Of a stretch of 64,000 bases of DNA, positions 63,044 to 64,000 are shown one piece after another. The notes beneath the pieces were generated by a model. The model searched no databases. It had not been told where the DNA came from and saw only the letters and a program-made list of their open reading frames with translations. Both the position numbers and the translations under genes were made by a program. The number at the start of each line of letters is the position of its first letter. The stretch's first letter is position 1. Source of the DNA: Dictyobacter aurantiacus (GTDB lineage Bacteria > Chloroflexota > Ktedonobacteria > Ktedonobacterales > Ktedonobacteraceae); contig NZ_BIFQ01000002.1 in NCBI RefSeq assembly GCF_003967515.1, positions 2,046,001 to 2,110,000 of the forward strand, in the 5' to 3' direction.

Positions 63044-63550
63044 CTACAAAGACGATCTGCCGCTGTTCCTGCTCGGCTTTTTTTTAAGCGCGGGCCACCG
63101 TTCGTCTGTCCAGGCGTTGATCGCCTCTTCATTGCGTTGGCTGGCGTGTTCCTCCGGTTTTTGGACACTCTGCTTGAGGCTCCGCAGGAGGCGACTGCAA
63201 TGGGCGGGATGATAGCTGACCCCAAAGTGCTGCCTGATAAGCACTGCCACGCGGGCTGTGGTCCATACCTGGCCGCGGAACCCATAGTGCTCGGCCCCTT
63301 TGGCCAGCAGATCGGGCAACTGGGCTCGCTGTTCTTCGGTCAGTTTGGGCTGGGGACCTGGTGGCGGTTGTTGTCGCAAGGACTCCGAGCCCTCTTTCCT
63401 GGCTCGGCTCATCCACTGACTCACCGCTCCTTCGGTTACTCCAAGGGCTACGGCGATGTCTTTTTGTCTCCAGCCCTGCGTATACAGCTGCCAAGCGCGC
63501 AGTCGTCGCCATTCACGCCAATCGTTGGGATGTTGTTCTTTCTTGCTCAT
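63044..63550 (-). CDS. IS630 transposase, first frame (HTH domain)
   Basis: 169 residues starting MSKKEQHPNDWREWRRLRAW. The HTH is QGWRQKDIAVALGVTEGAVS, followed by a second HTH segment (TTARVAVLIRQHFGVSYHPA). Near the end, eight A residues (minus-strand sense, 63078-63085) precede GCC. A -1 slip there leads to KAEQEQRQIVFVDESGF, the start of the DDE domain in the next frame. Without a slip the frame ends at 63044. Confidence 0.88.
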   Translation of the reverse strand: MSKKEQHPNDWREWRRLRAWQLYTQGWRQKDIAVALGVTEGAVSQWMSRARKEGSESLRQQPPPGPQPKLTEEQRAQLPDLLAKGAEHYGFRGQVWTTARVAVLIRQHFGVSYHPAHCSRLLRSLKQSVQKPEEHASQRNEEAINAWTDERWPALKKKPSRNSGRSSL

Positions 63551-63683
63551 ACCTCCTTTTATCGGTTTGAGTATGGACGACTTTAGAACCTTATGCTGAG
63601 GTCAATAGATCATTGGAAGAGGTTCTCTTCATCTCTTGCCTTCCCATAAAAAATGCCTGCTTAGGTTTTGTGCATGGTCACTT

Positions 63684-64000
63684 CTAGATATTCTTTTGTT
63701 TATGAGTTGCTTTTCTTTGCCCTCGTACCTGAAAGTACAGTGCTGCTATAAGGCAAAACAAGGTAGCAATGATTGAAGCTAATAGGATTGTAGCTGATAC
63801 TATCCCTTCAGAGAGTACATGGCTATCTTCCATACCTAGCGTAATCGCGTCAGGAATTATTGTAAAGCCGATTATGCCGAACCAGAACCTCGGTTGCGTA
63901 TAGATGGAGGGGTACGGTTCATGACGATGACGTGAGATGACTACGATTAAAGATGCTATGCCCCAGCAGAACCAGCTAATACATTGAAATATATAATTTA
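63684..64000 (-). CDS. Partial membrane protein, 5' end off the right edge
   Basis: About 105 C-terminal codons run from the right edge to a TAG at 63684-63686. Three hydrophobic segments are seen (CISWFCWGIASLIVVIS, RFWFGIIGFTIIPDAITL, ATILLASIIATLFCLIAALY), followed by a basic tail (RGQRKATHKQKNI). It is probably a small integral membrane protein. No family recognised. The interrupted gene follows 36 bp downstream on the same strand. Confidence 0.6.
   Translation of the reverse strand, partial: NYIFQCISWFCWGIASLIVVISRHRHEPYPSIYTQPRFWFGIIGFTIIPDAITLGMEDSHVLSEGIVSATILLASIIATLFCLIAALYFQVRGQRKATHKQKNI

Larger units (their letters stand above)
62519..63605 (-). mobile_element. IS630-family insertion sequence
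   Basis: 1087 bp with terminal inverted repeats TTGAYCTCAGCATAA (left and right, one mismatch) plus inner CTAAAGT, flanked by the TA target duplication (62517-62518 and 63606-63607). TA duplication is diagnostic for the IS630/Tc1 group. Both transposase frames lie inside on the minus strand. The interrupted gene frame is intact on each side, so the insertion is recent. Confidence 0.9.
62139..63647 (-). pseudogene. Small protein gene interrupted by IS630
   Basis: Taking out the IS (62519-63605) and one copy of the TA target joins 63608-63647 to 62139-62518. The reading frame is continuous and 139 codons long: MGRQEMKRTSSND-LESEIKSNGVLKHLCHSLQ... to the stop. The protein is soluble and mostly helical with Trp-rich segments (DFEHWTLCLPTYWQPSETQM), no known family. 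A start at 63632 (ATGAAGAGAACC, with AAGG upstream) is also possible. It follows the partial membrane gene by 36 bp. Confidence 0.7.

Overview
The window looks like chromosomal DNA of a large-genome, mobile-element-rich, mid-GC soil bacterium. The gene mix fits a Ktedonobacteria-like Chloroflexota: a secreted sedolisin with a Thr-Pro linker, DUF4388 proteins, paired alpha/beta hydrolases, many MFS and ABC transporters, and abundant IS200/IS605-type TnpB elements. This placement rests on gene content only. No rRNA, tRNA or CRISPR array was seen.

Region 1 (1-10,962) appears to be one end of an integrated element. A large serine recombinase (8,959-10,962, +) ends exactly where the urease alpha gene ureC breaks off (10,959-11,893, -). 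The cargo to its left is a divergent excisionase-like HTH gene, a 39-codon ORF, a GmrSD-like DUF262/DUF1524 nuclease next to an EVE-domain gene, two head-to-head gene remnants (one resembling the C-terminus of a defence helicase), and an unrecognised two-gene operon (a 1050-aa protein plus a partial partner running off the left edge). The other end of the element is outside the window.

Region 2 (10,959-20,931) holds truncated ureC, a frameshifted PAP2-like membrane gene, two lipoproteins, and a pile of nested mobile DNA: an IS66 remnant, an IS200/IS605 element (tnpA+tnpB), and an IS1182-like element split by a group II intron. The predicted intron boundaries restore the transposase frame exactly. 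Next to this pile is a second, diverged ureC fragment cut at the same base as the first.

Region 3 (20,968-42,074) is mostly ordinary chromosome: a P1/S58 peptidase, hydrolases, galU, pnuC-nadR, a YwqG-like protein, a HIT protein, a sedolisin, the urease genes ureF-ureD-ureA-ureB (without ureC), a zinc alcohol dehydrogenase, an SRPBCC protein, a sugar MFS porter, a ferredoxin and a second MFS transporter.

Region 4 (42,075-64,000) has a TnpB-only element, a family 2 glycosyltransferase, an ABC-2 exporter pair, a GC-rich BKACE enzyme next to IS21-end-like motifs, an aldo/keto reductase, a dipeptidase, DUF4388 genes, a LacI regulator with a palindromic operator and an alpha-L-fucosidase, twin membrane-anchored beta-propeller proteins, a cupin, an enterochelin-esterase-like hydrolase, and a small gene cleanly interrupted by an IS630 element that probably uses -1 frameshifting.

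A recurring feature is unusually long, perfect intergenic hairpins (stems of about 15-30 bp), each with its own sequence. Many lie where genes converge and probably act as two-way terminators.
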